Source of the DNA: Bacteroidaceae bacterium
GTDB taxonomy: Bacteria > Bacteroidota > Bacteroidia > Bacteroidales > Bacteroidaceae
NCBI GenBank assembly: GCA_017551925.1
Contig: JAFZKA010000043.1
Coordinates: 1-64,000 of the forward strand
Length of the DNA: 64,000 bases
Direction of reading: 5' to 3'
Shown piece after piece: positions 54,001-62,940 of the stretch. Made by a program: the position numbers and the translations under genes. Under the pieces are notes generated by a model. The model was given only the letters and a program-made list of their open reading frames with translations. It had not been told where the DNA came from and ran no database searches. Each line of letters begins with the position of its first letter. Position 1 is the stretch's first letter.

Positions 54001-54204
54001 CCTACCTTTTTTTAATTTGCTCCGCAAATACGCTCACTACCGTTCGCTATGGCACGGGTCCTCAGTGCAACTGGAATCCTATGATTCGTGTCAATTCGTG
54101 TAATTCGTGGTCATTAATATTTTCTGCGATATCTGCGTTTTCTGCGAGAGATTAACGCGAAGCGAAATATTTCTGTGATTTCCGTGCTTTCTGTGTGACA
54201 TATA
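54001..54204. other. Non-coding stretch rich in short repeats
   Basis: After the tRNA fragment the DNA has a triloop hairpin ATTTGC-TCC-GCAAAT (54016-54030), then three units of ATTCGTGTA type (54083-54110), then TTTTCTGCG-ATATCTGCG-TTTTCTGCG (54119-54146) and TTTCTGTGA-TTTCCGTGC-TTTCTGTGTG (54170-54197). I see no gene in it. The repeats belong to the same 9-base types as at 18.7 and 48.7 kb. Confidence 0.6.
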
Positions 54205-54205
54205 A

Positions 54206-54236
54206 AAAAGAGGCGACCGAAGGGGCCGCCTCTTTT
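54206..54236. terminator. Terminator of the GH43 gene
   Basis: AAAAGAGGCG (54206-54215) pairs with CGCCTCTTTT (54227-54236); it lies just after the minus-strand stop of GH43 and ends in a T run on that strand. Confidence 0.85.
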
Positions 54237-54253
54237 CTGCTAGATTTCTCAAT

Positions 54254-56404
54254 TTATTTGCTGATGTTGATCTTGTAGACCTTGGTCTGCTTGCTGGTGG
54301 TACCGGGGAACAGGTACTCGGCAGTGATGACAGCAGTGCCCTCATCGCCCTTGATCTGCTCAACCCAGAACTGCATTGTTGACCAGAGGCACTCTACAGA
54401 AACCTTTGACTTCTGACCGGGCTCCAGTTTGTAGTCCATCTCATAGTGAGTGTTGTCAGTGTAGCCGTTGTTGTCATTAGAGTGAACAGGCTCAGCAGGA
54501 AGCTCAATATCCTTACCGCCTATCTTAACATTGAGAGTAGGAGGTACGGGGCGCTTGAGTGATGTTGTCTTGGTGCTGAATCCACAGCCGTAGAACTGGC
54601 CGATGGCACCGTCAGTAGCAGCATCGAATACCAGATAGATGGCATGTTTGCCTTCAACGTCATCAACAAACTCAGATACATCAATTGTGTACTTTTCAAT
54701 CTTGTCAACAGGTGAGTTGGCGGGAATCTTGATTTTACCAATCTCTTTACCGTTCCATACAGTGTTCTTCCAGGGACCGTCCATCATGACTTTGATGGTA
54801 ATTCCACCTTCGCCAGAGGTTCTCTTGAACCAAATGTTGAATGATGAGTGCTGCTTTGAGGTTGTGCCGTCAAAAGCCTCAATACCCTTGCTGTCCTTCT
54901 TGAGACCGCCCAGACCGAAGTATTTGTAACCGATGATATCACCTGCATCTACATTGCATACCTGCTCGTTATTCCAGATATCCCAGTTGTCCTGAAGAGA
55001 GTTGCGGTTCTGACCGCCCTCCTTGTTCATGAATACGCAAGCGTAACCTGCTGAATAGTATGCATAAGGAGGCAGACCGTAGATGTTGAATCCCTCTGAA
55101 GTAACCTCGGCGCCGCTGTAGCAGTCACCGTTTGAAGCCTTGGCCTCCCAAATCTCATTGGGAGCATAGGGATCATATCCGTGGAGAACAACCTTACCGC
55201 CTTCGGATACGGGTTTCTCATCCCACTCAATCTTGATAGGAGCAACCATTGCCTGACGGGCGTTACCGTTGCCACGTGGAGGACGATGGTAGAAAATGTA
55301 CCACTGGTCACCAATCTGCTGGATACTGCCGTGAGTGTTGTGTGCAAAGTTGCTGGTCATGAGCTTGCTGCCGTCCTCATTCAGAGTAACACCACGAGAG
55401 TCAACTGCAACACCGCCGCTCTTCCAGGGACCCAGAGGTGAGTCTGAATAGCAGTAGCGCAGAGCTGAGTTGGTTGAACCCAGACCGTAGTCAGGACCTG
55501 AGTAACCAGAGAATATCATCACGTATTTGTTACCCACCTGACGGATTGATGAAGCCTCAAAGAAATTGAACTCACCGGGATCCTGGCCCTCTGCAAGGGC
55601 AGTGTAAACTGTTCCCTGACGGTCACGTACGCGGCCGTAACTTGAGCTGGCGGGGAGCAGGGGATCAACGGGAGTAGTACCGGGACGTACAGAGTACATG
55701 GTTTCCTGATCCAACTGTGCGCCGGTTGAGTGCTGGAAGCCCCAGAATGCGTATGCGCGGAAGCCCTTTGCGTAGTCGGGATCATTCTGATCAGTAATTT
55801 TCTCAATGAATACTGATGGGTCGAATCCGATGCAACTGCCTGCGATGGCTGCCTCATTCTCATCAAGATTCAGGGGAGTGAAGGGGCCGTCAGGACGGTC
55901 ACCCTTGCAGACCATAGCCTCACGACGGGGACCACGGCTGTGCGGATAGAGGTAATATACCTTCTTGTCCTTACCCTTGGCATCCTTTTCAATAACCTCA
56001 ACAAGATCAGGAGCGTACATAACGTCCCAGCGGCCGTTTGCAGCCTGATATGTGAATACGGGACCGTCATCACGCCACTCATTCAGATTATCAATGGGTG
56101 CAGACCAGATGCGGATATCGGGACCGCAATAACGGTTTGCGCTTACATCGTGTGAACCGATGATATATGCACGGTAATGACCGGGCCGGTCGGGATCCTC
56201 AAATACCTTGGGCTCACCGTCGGGTACATGCTCCCAAAGGGGCAGATAGGGGTTACCACGGCCACCGTAGTTGTGCACAAATCGCTGCGAGGCTTTCACC
56301 TGGCCCTCCTGGACCTTCTTTGCAGCGGAGATGTTCTGTGTGGACAGAACCAAAGCACATGCCAAGAGCAGCATGATACTTCTGAAAAGTCTATTGGCTG
56401 TCAT
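54254..56404 (-). CDS. GH43-family glycoside hydrolase with C-terminal carbohydrate-binding-like domains
   Basis: Signal peptide 'RSIMLLLACALVLSTQNISA'. Residues ~35-420 form a five-bladed propeller of the GH43 type: 'PYLPLWEHVPDGEPKVFEDP', 'WDVMYAPDLVEV', 'GSCIGFDPSVFIEK', 'FNFFEASSIRQVGNKYVMIF' and 'HGSIQQIGDQWYIFYHRPP' in part. The first Asp (in KVFEDPD), the mid Asp (FDPS) and Glu (FFEASS) are in the places of the base, pKa modulator and acid. Residues ~470-630 look like a CBM6-type module ('YTIDVSEFVDDVEGKHAIYLV'), followed by a C-terminal all-beta domain. Expected activity: arabinofuranosidase, xylosidase or galactosidase. The leader contains hairpin GCAGG/CCTGC (56449-56464). Confidence 0.85.
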   Translation of the reverse strand: MTANRLFRSIMLLLACALVLSTQNISAAKKVQEGQVKASQRFVHNYGGRGNPYLPLWEHVPDGEPKVFEDPDRPGHYRAYIIGSHDVSANRYCGPDIRIWSAPIDNLNEWRDDGPVFTYQAANGRWDVMYAPDLVEVIEKDAKGKDKKVYYLYPHSRGPRREAMVCKGDRPDGPFTPLNLDENEAAIAGSCIGFDPSVFIEKITDQNDPDYAKGFRAYAFWGFQHSTGAQLDQETMYSVRPGTTPVDPLLPASSSYGRVRDRQGTVYTALAEGQDPGEFNFFEASSIRQVGNKYVMIFSGYSGPDYGLGSTNSALRYCYSDSPLGPWKSGGVAVDSRGVTLNEDGSKLMTSNFAHNTHGSIQQIGDQWYIFYHRPPRGNGNARQAMVAPIKIEWDEKPVSEGGKVVLHGYDPYAPNEIWEAKASNGDCYSGAEVTSEGFNIYGLPPYAYYSAGYACVFMNKEGGQNRNSLQDNWDIWNNEQVCNVDAGDIIGYKYFGLGGLKKDSKGIEAFDGTTSKQHSSFNIWFKRTSGEGGITIKVMMDGPWKNTVWNGKEIGKIKIPANSPVDKIEKYTIDVSEFVDDVEGKHAIYLVFDAATDGAIGQFYGCGFSTKTTSLKRPVPPTLNVKIGGKDIELPAEPVHSNDNNGYTDNTHYEMDYKLEPGQKSKVSVECLWSTMQFWVEQIKGDEGTAVITAEYLFPGTTSKQTKVYKINISK

Positions 56405-56448
56405 TTGAATTTAATATAATTTATTGGTTTTAGGTTATATCAGTTCAG

Positions 56449-56486
56449 GCAGGATTAACCCTGCTGTTTATTAGATTACAAATATA
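56449..56486 (-). promoter_or_regulatory. Promoter -7 box and leader hairpin of the GH43 gene
   Basis: TATATTTG on the minus strand at 56479-56486 (TAnnTTTG); the transcript would then carry GCAGG-GTTAAT-CCTGC (56449-56464) about 45 bases before the start codon. Confidence 0.45.
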
Positions 56487-56528
56487 GCAAAAAGTTAAGT
56501 CTTTCTTAAGCCTTTTTTATTATTGAAG

Positions 56529-58661
56529 TCAGATAAGATCAAGCAAAAGTGGAATATCCTGTTCAGAAATACCTTTGTCTGTCAGTATTTGGCGGTCTTT
56601 TTCAAACTCAGCCTCAAAAACCTCTTTACCCATAATGCTGCCGCACTGCCTGTACAGAGAGACAGCCATCTGGATATTATGGCTTAACAGATAGGCATGA
56701 CCGGCATTCAGACAATCATTTCCTGTGGGCTTTGATGCGAGCAGTTTGTTATAATACTCAATTGAACGGTCATATCGGCCCGCCAGGAAAGCACACCAGC
56801 CTATGGCGCGCCATGCCTTTGGATAATCAGGTTTGAGATAATCCACCTTGAAGAATCTTGTCAGGGCTTCATCATAGCGTTTAAGATCAACCAGACAATC
56901 GCCAATCTGAATCTGGAGTGACAGGTTGTCGGCACTGTTTTTCTCTGCTTCAAGCAGTAGATTAAGAGCCTCCAAAGGTTCTCCCAGTATCCTGAGGCAC
57001 TGTGCAGAGTGACGCATTGTCCAATTGTTATTGGGTTGGAGTATATCAGAGCGTCTGTATGACTCAAGCGCATCTTTATATGCCTGAATGCGCTGCAGGG
57101 CATATCCGAGTTGCTGATAAAAGCGGTAATCAGTGGAATAGGGGTTGGCATTGCGCTCCATGAGCCTGTATGCTGCAACAGCCTCTGTGTAGTAGTTTTT
57201 CTGAAGCAGCCACGCCGCTATTTTCTGCTCTGAATCATCAGTTTGCAGAAGTATTGATAATGGAGTGTCTATTAATAAGTTAAGATCTGTAGTAAAAGGA
57301 TCCTTAAACTCATGGCGACGTGAAAACAGATTGAAAAACCGATACAGGTCCTGTGCATACTGGCGTGCCAGAAACTTTTCAGTAATATCGGCAGCCACGG
57401 GGCTTGAGTTCTTTTCCTCAATGGATTCAATCGCTTCATCGTTAAGTTGGCCTGATATCATTTCACGCTGCTCACGCGGTATCTGTGAGAATGTAAGAGC
57501 AAATGAATATTTGTCTGAATTGCAGAACACATGGCTTGACAGCATGGATTTACCGATGGTTGAAGAGACTCCTTCGGTTCCGAATGCACTCTTTACGTCA
57601 GGTTGGTCCATGCTGAAAACGCGGAACCAGTTGGATATAGAACGGAAAAACGGATAGTTCTTGAGGTTAGAGAATGTACTCATATATACATCGGCGCCTT
57701 CCATCTGGAGTTCTGTCATCTGCATGAGTTTGTCCTTGATTTCAGGTTTCTCAATCCATTCCATCCAGTCAGGACTAACATCTTCACGCTCCAACTCCTC
57801 ACGCATCAGGTCACCCAGTTTGGGGTTGCGCAGCATGGTGGGAATGAACTCCTCACGCATGCGGCGGTCTATCTCCTTGGTCTCACGGCACAAGAGCAGT
57901 GCCATCTGCACCTTAAGCATGCGTTCACGTATGCCTGGTACATCCTGCAACAATGTAATCCTGTCTTTTACTTCAGGAAAATAGGGCAGGATATCCTTAT
58001 AACCCAATAATGAGACGGCCAGACCTGTCAGGGCACGGATAGACACCGCAAGACTCAGGTTCTGGACTGCCTGACACAGGAACAGACACTTGAGCGGGTC
58101 AAACCGTTCCATGAGCGACAATGTTACCGCACTTATCACAAGAGCAGAGTCATCCTCCATAACTAGCGGAGAATCAATAAGTTCCAATAGTGATGTTGAA
58201 TCTTGTGAACTCCACTGTCCATTGGTCCATATCAGATCAAACAGCATTGCGAGGGAATGCTCATGGGTGTTTGTATCCTGATTATCCACAAATGATTCCA
58301 AATCCTTCCTGATGCCCTCAATCGTCTCACTGCTTGAAAGGCGTGAGCGCAAATGCTGATAATACAGAAGCATGGATTCCGGTTGCAAACGTGCCTGCAA
58401 TACATCATCGTTCAGGATTAGTGAACGGCGCACAAGTTGGTGATATACGCTTATACGGTGATCATCAGGTGAACCTTGGCTGAAATACTGCAGCATATAC
58501 TTGTATGAACGGTCTATGTCCTCAAAACGGGACAGGATAGACCAATCCGTAACACCAGCCATCTGTGCCTGAATCTGCTCAAGAGCCTCCTTTAGGGATG
58601 AATTGAGCAAAAGTTCCTTTATGCGCTCTGCACGCTTTTTCAAATCCGCTTCAACAACCAT
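56529..58661 (-). CDS. TPR-repeat protein, 710 aa
   Basis: Cytoplasmic (no signal peptide). The N-terminal 450 residues are helical without a motif known to me; the C-terminal 230 residues contain five to six tetratricopeptide units, for example 'YRFYQQLGYALQRIQAYKDALESYRRSDIL' in part and 'PKAWRAIGWCAFLAGRYDRSIEYYNKLL' in part. TPRs bind proteins; the partner is unknown. Start at 58661 (MVVEADLKKRAE) chosen because a longer frame runs through the pgk terminator. Alone on its transcript. Confidence 0.82.
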   Translation of the reverse strand: MVVEADLKKRAERIKELLLNSSLKEALEQIQAQMAGVTDWSILSRFEDIDRSYKYMLQYFSQGSPDDHRISVYHQLVRRSLILNDDVLQARLQPESMLLYYQHLRSRLSSSETIEGIRKDLESFVDNQDTNTHEHSLAMLFDLIWTNGQWSSQDSTSLLELIDSPLVMEDDSALVISAVTLSLMERFDPLKCLFLCQAVQNLSLAVSIRALTGLAVSLLGYKDILPYFPEVKDRITLLQDVPGIRERMLKVQMALLLCRETKEIDRRMREEFIPTMLRNPKLGDLMREELEREDVSPDWMEWIEKPEIKDKLMQMTELQMEGADVYMSTFSNLKNYPFFRSISNWFRVFSMDQPDVKSAFGTEGVSSTIGKSMLSSHVFCNSDKYSFALTFSQIPREQREMISGQLNDEAIESIEEKNSSPVAADITEKFLARQYAQDLYRFFNLFSRRHEFKDPFTTDLNLLIDTPLSILLQTDDSEQKIAAWLLQKNYYTEAVAAYRLMERNANPYSTDYRFYQQLGYALQRIQAYKDALESYRRSDILQPNNNWTMRHSAQCLRILGEPLEALNLLLEAEKNSADNLSLQIQIGDCLVDLKRYDEALTRFFKVDYLKPDYPKAWRAIGWCAFLAGRYDRSIEYYNKLLASKPTGNDCLNAGHAYLLSHNIQMAVSLYRQCGSIMGKEVFEAEFEKDRQILTDKGISEQDIPLLLDLI

Positions 58662-58675
58662 CTGTGGTAAAATAA

Positions 58676-58705
58676 GAAACCGCAGGAACAAACTCCTGCG
58701 GTTTC
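58676..58705 (-). terminator. Terminator of pgk
   Basis: GAAACCGCAGGA (58676-58687) pairs with TCCTGCGGTTTC (58694-58705), followed on the minus strand by TTATTTT; lies between pgk and the TPR gene. Confidence 0.85.
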
Positions 58706-58748
58706 AAATTTACAAATATTTCGCGGATAAAACCTGTTGTGTGGCAGA

Positions 58749-59999
58749 TTATCCCTTGATAGCAGCGATACCCGGCAGAATCTTGCCCTCAATAGCCTCA
58801 AGCAGGGCACCGCCACCGGTTGATACGTATGATACCTTATCGGCAAAACCGAACTGCTTAACAGCGCTTACAGAGTCACCGCCACCAACGAGTGAGAATG
58901 CACCGTTCTTTGAGGTTGCATTGGCAACTGCAGTAGCGATAGCCTTTGTACCGGCCTGGAAGTTGCTGAACTCGAATACACCGGCAGGACCGTTCCACAG
59001 AATGGTCTTTGATGACTCGATAACGCTTGCCATAGCCTTGGCTGAAGCAGGACCTATATCCATACCTTCCCAACCGTCAGGAACGTTGTTGTTGTCAACA
59101 ACCTGAGTGTTGGCATTGTTGTCAAACTTATCGGCTGCAAGGCAGTCAACGGGAAGAACAATCTTAACGCCCAGTTCCTCGGCCTTCTTGAGAACAGCCA
59201 GAGCAACGTCAACCTGATCAGGCTCGCAGAGTGAGTTGCCTACCTTACCGCCCTTGGCCAGAACGAATGTGTAAGCCATACCGCCGATGATAACCAGGTT
59301 GTCAACCTTCTGCAGCAGGTTCTCAATGATTGTGATCTTTGAAGATACCTTAGAACCACCGATGATAGCGGTTACAGGCTTAACTGAGTTGTTCAGAACC
59401 TTCTCAACTGCAACAACCTCCTTCTCCATCAGGTAGCCGAACATCTTGTGATCAGCATCGAAGAAATCAGCCATAACGGCTGTGGTAGCGTGCTTGCGGT
59501 GAGCGGTACCGAATGCGTCGTTTACATAAACATCAGCGTATGAAGCCAGAGTCTTGGCAAATTCCTTCTGGGCAGCCTTGAGTTCCTTCTTGGCAGCATC
59601 ATAAGCAGGATCCTCCTTCTCAATGCCACGGGGCTTGCCTTCCTCCTCAGCGTAGAAACGTACGTTCTCAAGCAGTAGAGCCTCACCGTCCTTAAGAGCG
59701 GCAACCTGCTCCTGAGCCTTTGCGCAGTCCTCAGCGAACTTAACGTCAACACCAAGGCACTCTGAAACGTGCTTCAGGATGTACTTGAGTGAGAACTTGG
59801 GATCCGGATTCTTCTTGGGACGACCCATGTGTGAAGCGATAATCAGACGACCGCCGTCAGCGATAATCTTCTTGAGGGTAGGCATAGCAGCGACGATACG
59901 GGTATCATCGGTGATGTTGAAGTTCTCATCAACAGGAACGTTGAAGTCAACGCGCACGAAAGTCTTTTTTCCTGCAAAGTTGAATTTGTCAATTGTCAT
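58749..59999 (-). CDS. pgk: Phosphoglycerate kinase
   Basis: Glycolytic enzyme making ATP from 1,3-bisphosphoglycerate. Signature '[20 protein letters not shown]' in part at residues 13-32, '[11 protein letters not shown]', '[16 protein letters not shown]', '[12 protein letters not shown]', '[10 protein letters not shown]' and the nucleotide motif '[16 protein letters not shown]'. 416 aa is the normal length for Bacteroidales. It has its own promoter and terminator. The gene shows strong codon bias (GGT, AAG, GCA), as expected for a highly expressed enzyme. Confidence 0.96.
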   Translation of the reverse strand: MTIDKFNFAGKKTFVRVDFNVPVDENFNITDDTRIVAAMPTLKKIIADGGRLIIASHMGRPKKNPDPKFSLKYILKHVSECLGVDVKFAEDCAKAQEQVAALKDGEALLLENVRFYAEEEGKPRGIEKEDPAYDAAKKELKAAQKEFAKTLASYADVYVNDAFGTAHRKHATTAVMADFFDADHKMFGYLMEKEVVAVEKVLNNSVKPVTAIIGGSKVSSKITIIENLLQKVDNLVIIGGMAYTFVLAKGGKVGNSLCEPDQVDVALAVLKKAEELGVKIVLPVDCLAADKFDNNANTQVVDNNNVPDGWEGMDIGPASAKAMASVIESSKTILWNGPAGVFEFSNFQAGTKAIATAVANATSKNGAFSLVGGGDSVSAVKQFGFADKVSYVSTGGGALLEAIEGKILPGIAAIKG

Positions 60000-60038
60000 A
60001 ATATCAATTATTTAGTAGTTGTTGTTAATTCTGATTCG

Positions 60039-60046
60039 CAAATTTA
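60039..60046 (-). promoter_or_regulatory. -7 box (TAAATTTG) for pgk
   Basis: Exact TAnnTTTG on the minus strand, 40 bases from the start codon at 59999. Confidence 0.55.
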
Positions 60047-60063
60047 GTCATTTTCCGGACATG

Positions 60064-60891
60064 TTATTTCTCTCTGTTCTGAAAAAACTTGGAGTAGGGC
60101 GGCAGGTCAAGTGTAAGCCATACGTTACCGCCAATTATTGAATCATGTCCGATGGTAACGCGTCCAAGAACTGAAGTGTTTGAGTATATGACCACATTGT
60201 CCTCAATGATTGGGTGGCGCGGTATGTTGATGGGATTGCCGTTCTCATCAAACTTGAAACTCTTGGCACCAAGCGTAACTCCTTGATAGAGTTGAACATG
60301 ATTGCCTATGATTGCAGTTTCTCCGATAACCACGCCTGTACCATGGTCTATGCTGAAATACTCGCCAATCTTGGCACCCGGATGGATGTCTATGCCAGTA
60401 AGAGAATGTGCAAGTTCAGTGATTACACGGGGAAGTATGGGAACGCCCAGTTCCAACAGACGGTGTGCCATACGGTAATGTATCATGGCCACCAATGACG
60501 GATAGCACAGGATTACCTCCTCATGGCTTACTGCGGCGGGGTCACCGTCGAATATGGCTTTGACATCGGTTCCAAGCAGCCGGCGCAGTTCCGGTATGCT
60601 CTCAATAAACTGTTGTGCAATGTCTTCGGCCTGACAGGGCAGGGGCTCATGGAAAATGCGGCCTATGTAATCAATCTGATGTGACAGTATTGAGTACAGG
60701 CGGCTGAGTGATGTGGATAAATCCAACGCACCGAAAAAATTGCCGAATACAACATGACGGAACTCCTTGACCGCCTCCTTTATCTCAGCACGGTCAATTG
60801 TACGTTCCTCAACCTTAGGGATGTATTTGTCGGCTTTCTGCAGAGATTTCTTTACCTCTCTGATGCTCTCAAAAATGTCTTTATTTTCCAT
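60064..60891 (-). CDS. cysE: Serine O-acetyltransferase (EpsC type)
   Basis: Makes O-acetylserine for cysteine synthesis. The N-terminal helical domain (residues 1-150) precedes left-handed beta-helix hexapeptide repeats: 'GIDIHPGAKIGEYFSIDHGT' in part, 'GVVIGETAIIGNHVQLYQGV', 'VIYSNTSVLGRVTIG' and 'SIIGGNVWLT'. Length 275 aa fits the long EpsC group. Its leader holds a GCCTG-CTATAA-CAGGC hairpin (60893-60908) directly before the start codon and a -7 box TAATTTTG (minus, 60911-60918), so the leader is very short. Confidence 0.9.
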   Translation of the reverse strand: MENKDIFESIREVKKSLQKADKYIPKVEERTIDRAEIKEAVKEFRHVVFGNFFGALDLSTSLSRLYSILSHQIDYIGRIFHEPLPCQAEDIAQQFIESIPELRRLLGTDVKAIFDGDPAAVSHEEVILCYPSLVAMIHYRMAHRLLELGVPILPRVITELAHSLTGIDIHPGAKIGEYFSIDHGTGVVIGETAIIGNHVQLYQGVTLGAKSFKFDENGNPINIPRHPIIEDNVVIYSNTSVLGRVTIGHDSIIGGNVWLTLDLPPYSKFFQNREK

Positions 60892-60892
60892 T

Positions 60893-60918
60893 GCCTGCTA
60901 TAACAGGCTGCAAAATTA
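60893..60918 (-). promoter_or_regulatory. -7 box and start-proximal hairpin of cysE
   Basis: TAATTTTG (minus strand, 60911-60918) is followed by GCCTG/CAGGC (60893-60908), which ends two bases before the ATG at 60891; the hairpin could limit ribosome access. Confidence 0.4.
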
Positions 60919-60956
60919 ATCAAATCTGCACAAAAAGACCCACCAAGCAATGGATA

Positions 60957-61376
60957 TTATTCTTCTAAAGGCTTTATTACCGATACTCCGGTTACATCCG
61001 GTGAATATTTGAGCGCATTTATTGATGATTCATGTTGCAGATTGTATATGCTGTCATTTATTTTGGTCAATCCACCCTGTCCACGACCCGATGTGCCACC
61101 ATTCGTTCTTATGCCGGATTCACAGAATGCTATATCCCAATCCGTTTGCGCGCCCCATTCGGCGTCCTGTTCATCATCACCAATATCACTTTTTCCAACA
61201 ATTTTCTTGTCAGAAATATCGTAGTATATCCATTTGCCGGGCTCCAGAGTGATTTTGACTGTATCCTCTATTTCTATTGGCTCGTATTCTATTTCATCAG
61301 GCTCAACGTTATCCTTGCATGATGCAAGCATCAACAAAGAAATCAAGCATGGGATAAAATATATAATTCTACTCAT
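60957..61376 (-). CDS. HmuY-like lipoprotein, short
   Basis: Lipoprotein signal with 'LMLASC' (Cys20). The mature part matches the start of the HmuY domain: 'WIYYDISDKKIVG', 'WDIAFCESGIRTNGGTSG' and 'GQGGLTKI'. HmuY proteins bind haem at the cell surface. At 139 aa it is clearly shorter than known HmuY (about 215 aa) and may contain only the N-terminal half; there is no stop or shift that suggests recent damage. Its start overlaps the papain-like gene by eight bases, third in the operon. Confidence 0.8.
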   Translation of the reverse strand: MSRIIYFIPCLISLLMLASCKDNVEPDEIEYEPIEIEDTVKITLEPGKWIYYDISDKKIVGKSDIGDDEQDAEWGAQTDWDIAFCESGIRTNGGTSGRGQGGLTKINDSIYNLQHESSINALKYSPDVTGVSVIKPLEE

Positions 61377-62940
61377 AATGTTTAATGTCTATTGTCAACG
61401 TATTGCTTTGGTGATCATAATTACGTATCAGCATTTTGGAATATTTCCCGTCTGCTTCACGTATACCGTAATAACCTTTCCAGTTAACCGTTGCATTAAT
61501 ATCTTTTGGCTCAAAGACATGGCTGGCTGAGGTCTTGACCGGCTCATACCATACATCATTTCTTTTCAGCAATGAAGTTGTTGGAATCTTGTAAACGTAA
61601 TAACCGACATGAATGTCATTGATATCATTACCAAATACAGTCGTATATTCTGTCCCATCCACATAATCATGAACTGTTGCATTAAGGATTTTTCCTTTTC
61701 CGGATTTTCCTACTACGTTTTTTCCAAACACAATCATCCAGCATGGTGCTTTCATACTTTTTGCCTGTGTTCTTAAAGAAGATAAATCAAAGCCCATTTC
61801 TATCTGGTCTCCGGAATATAATCTTACGCCCTGCATATTGTGGTCACCTCCATTGCATTTTAATATAGGCGTATCTACAACTGCTCCTTGTGCCGGCGCA
61901 GTGTTGTGATTGCCGTCAGCGACTCCAAAACGGGTTACGATATCATTCCTGGATGTATAATTCAGCGTAAGTTTCATTGTTATTGTCGGCTCCACATATT
62001 CTGTTTCAATACAAAGCCCTCTTGCATTATATTTTAACATGGAATCTTCATATTTTCCTGCATCAAGGAAAAACTTGAAAGGAATGTACGCCCGGCCATC
62101 TGAACCCCACCATGATCCCCAACTGTTTACCAGAATAAAAGCGCCTTTTTCATCTTCATCAATAACACCGTCGCCGTTACAGTCAAATTCAACTGCAAGG
62201 TCATAACCTACGAGTGTCATGGCATGTGCGCCTCCACTGCCGTCAACCATATCCATAAGAGTTTCATATCCGGTATTGGAAGGGCCATAATAAGACTTTT
62301 TGCCCCAATGATCATTGGATAATGAAAAGCCTGCTATTCCACCTCCTTTCAGGCCATCATTCTTGTCATTCATGTATTGCATCATGGTCTCAATCCCTTC
62401 TTTTGTGGTCAGATCTATATAACTCATAGTTTTAGTCTTATAGTGCATGGCATTATAATACTTGGAATAGCCGGACGGCCATTTGTAGTCTGAACTACTC
62501 TCATCTCCAAAATCTGCAACAGACATGCAACCTGCACTCATCGTTATTTCAATACCGTCAGATGAAAACCCGCCTTCATCTTTACCTCCATTTAACAGAT
62601 TCCAGATCCATCTGTAACTGAAAGTGTTTTCTTTTTTGTTTGATTTGACTTTGCGGTCAAGCGTACGGTTCATTTCATACGTGAACAAGTAATGGATACC
62701 TGCTGCTTGAGCGCATGAGCCACCGTATTGGCTGACAATATCAGGAAAATAATCAGAAAGAGAATTGTCAATGTATTGTGGTAAATCAGGTGTTGAACCG
62801 TTTCTTGATTGTGACCTGAGAGAACTGATCTTGAGTTCAGGCAAGTCAAGTCCAGGCCTGATTGCCAGTTGAGCTTGCAGTCCGGAGACTGAAATCAAAA
62901 AGCACAACGTGACTGATATGTATTTCCATGTCATTTTCAT
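61369..62940 (-). CDS. Secreted papain-like cysteine protease (C1A) with calcium-loop insert
   Basis: Signal peptide 'MKMTWKYISVTLCFLISVSG'. Catalytic residues: Cys76 in 'SQYGGSCAQAAG', His239 in 'GSGGAHAMTLVGYD' and Asn272 in 'FILVNSWGSWWG'. A calcium-binding loop 'DCNGDGVIDEDE' (residues 253-264) sits between His and Asn. The C-terminal ~220 residues form an all-beta domain of unknown function ('YVYKIPTTSLLKRNDVWYEP'). No T9SS domain. Its start overlaps the stop of the HEAT-repeat gene by four bases. Expected to digest proteins outside the cell; with HmuY this may release haem. Confidence 0.88.
   Translation of the reverse strand: MKMTWKYISVTLCFLISVSGLQAQLAIRPGLDLPELKISSLRSQSRNGSTPDLPQYIDNSLSDYFPDIVSQYGGSCAQAAGIHYLFTYEMNRTLDRKVKSNKKENTFSYRWIWNLLNGGKDEGGFSSDGIEITMSAGCMSVADFGDESSSDYKWPSGYSKYYNAMHYKTKTMSYIDLTTKEGIETMMQYMNDKNDGLKGGGIAGFSLSNDHWGKKSYYGPSNTGYETLMDMVDGSGGAHAMTLVGYDLAVEFDCNGDGVIDEDEKGAFILVNSWGSWWGSDGRAYIPFKFFLDAGKYEDSMLKYNARGLCIETEYVEPTITMKLTLNYTSRNDIVTRFGVADGNHNTAPAQGAVVDTPILKCNGGDHNMQGVRLYSGDQIEMGFDLSSLRTQAKSMKAPCWMIVFGKNVVGKSGKGKILNATVHDYVDGTEYTTVFGNDINDIHVGYYVYKIPTTSLLKRNDVWYEPVKTSASHVFEPKDINATVNWKGYYGIREADGKYSKMLIRNYDHQSNTLTIDIKHYE

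Noticed and set aside
53710-54027. N-terminal extension of the DUF389 protein
   Set aside because: The extension runs antisense through the tRNA gene; the Met at 53709 fits the family start.
53763-54155. Open frame with 'GRMAEWSNAAVLKTV...GRRGIRTPG'
   Set aside because: It is the translation of the tRNA-Ser gene and its inverted fragment; a common annotation artefact.
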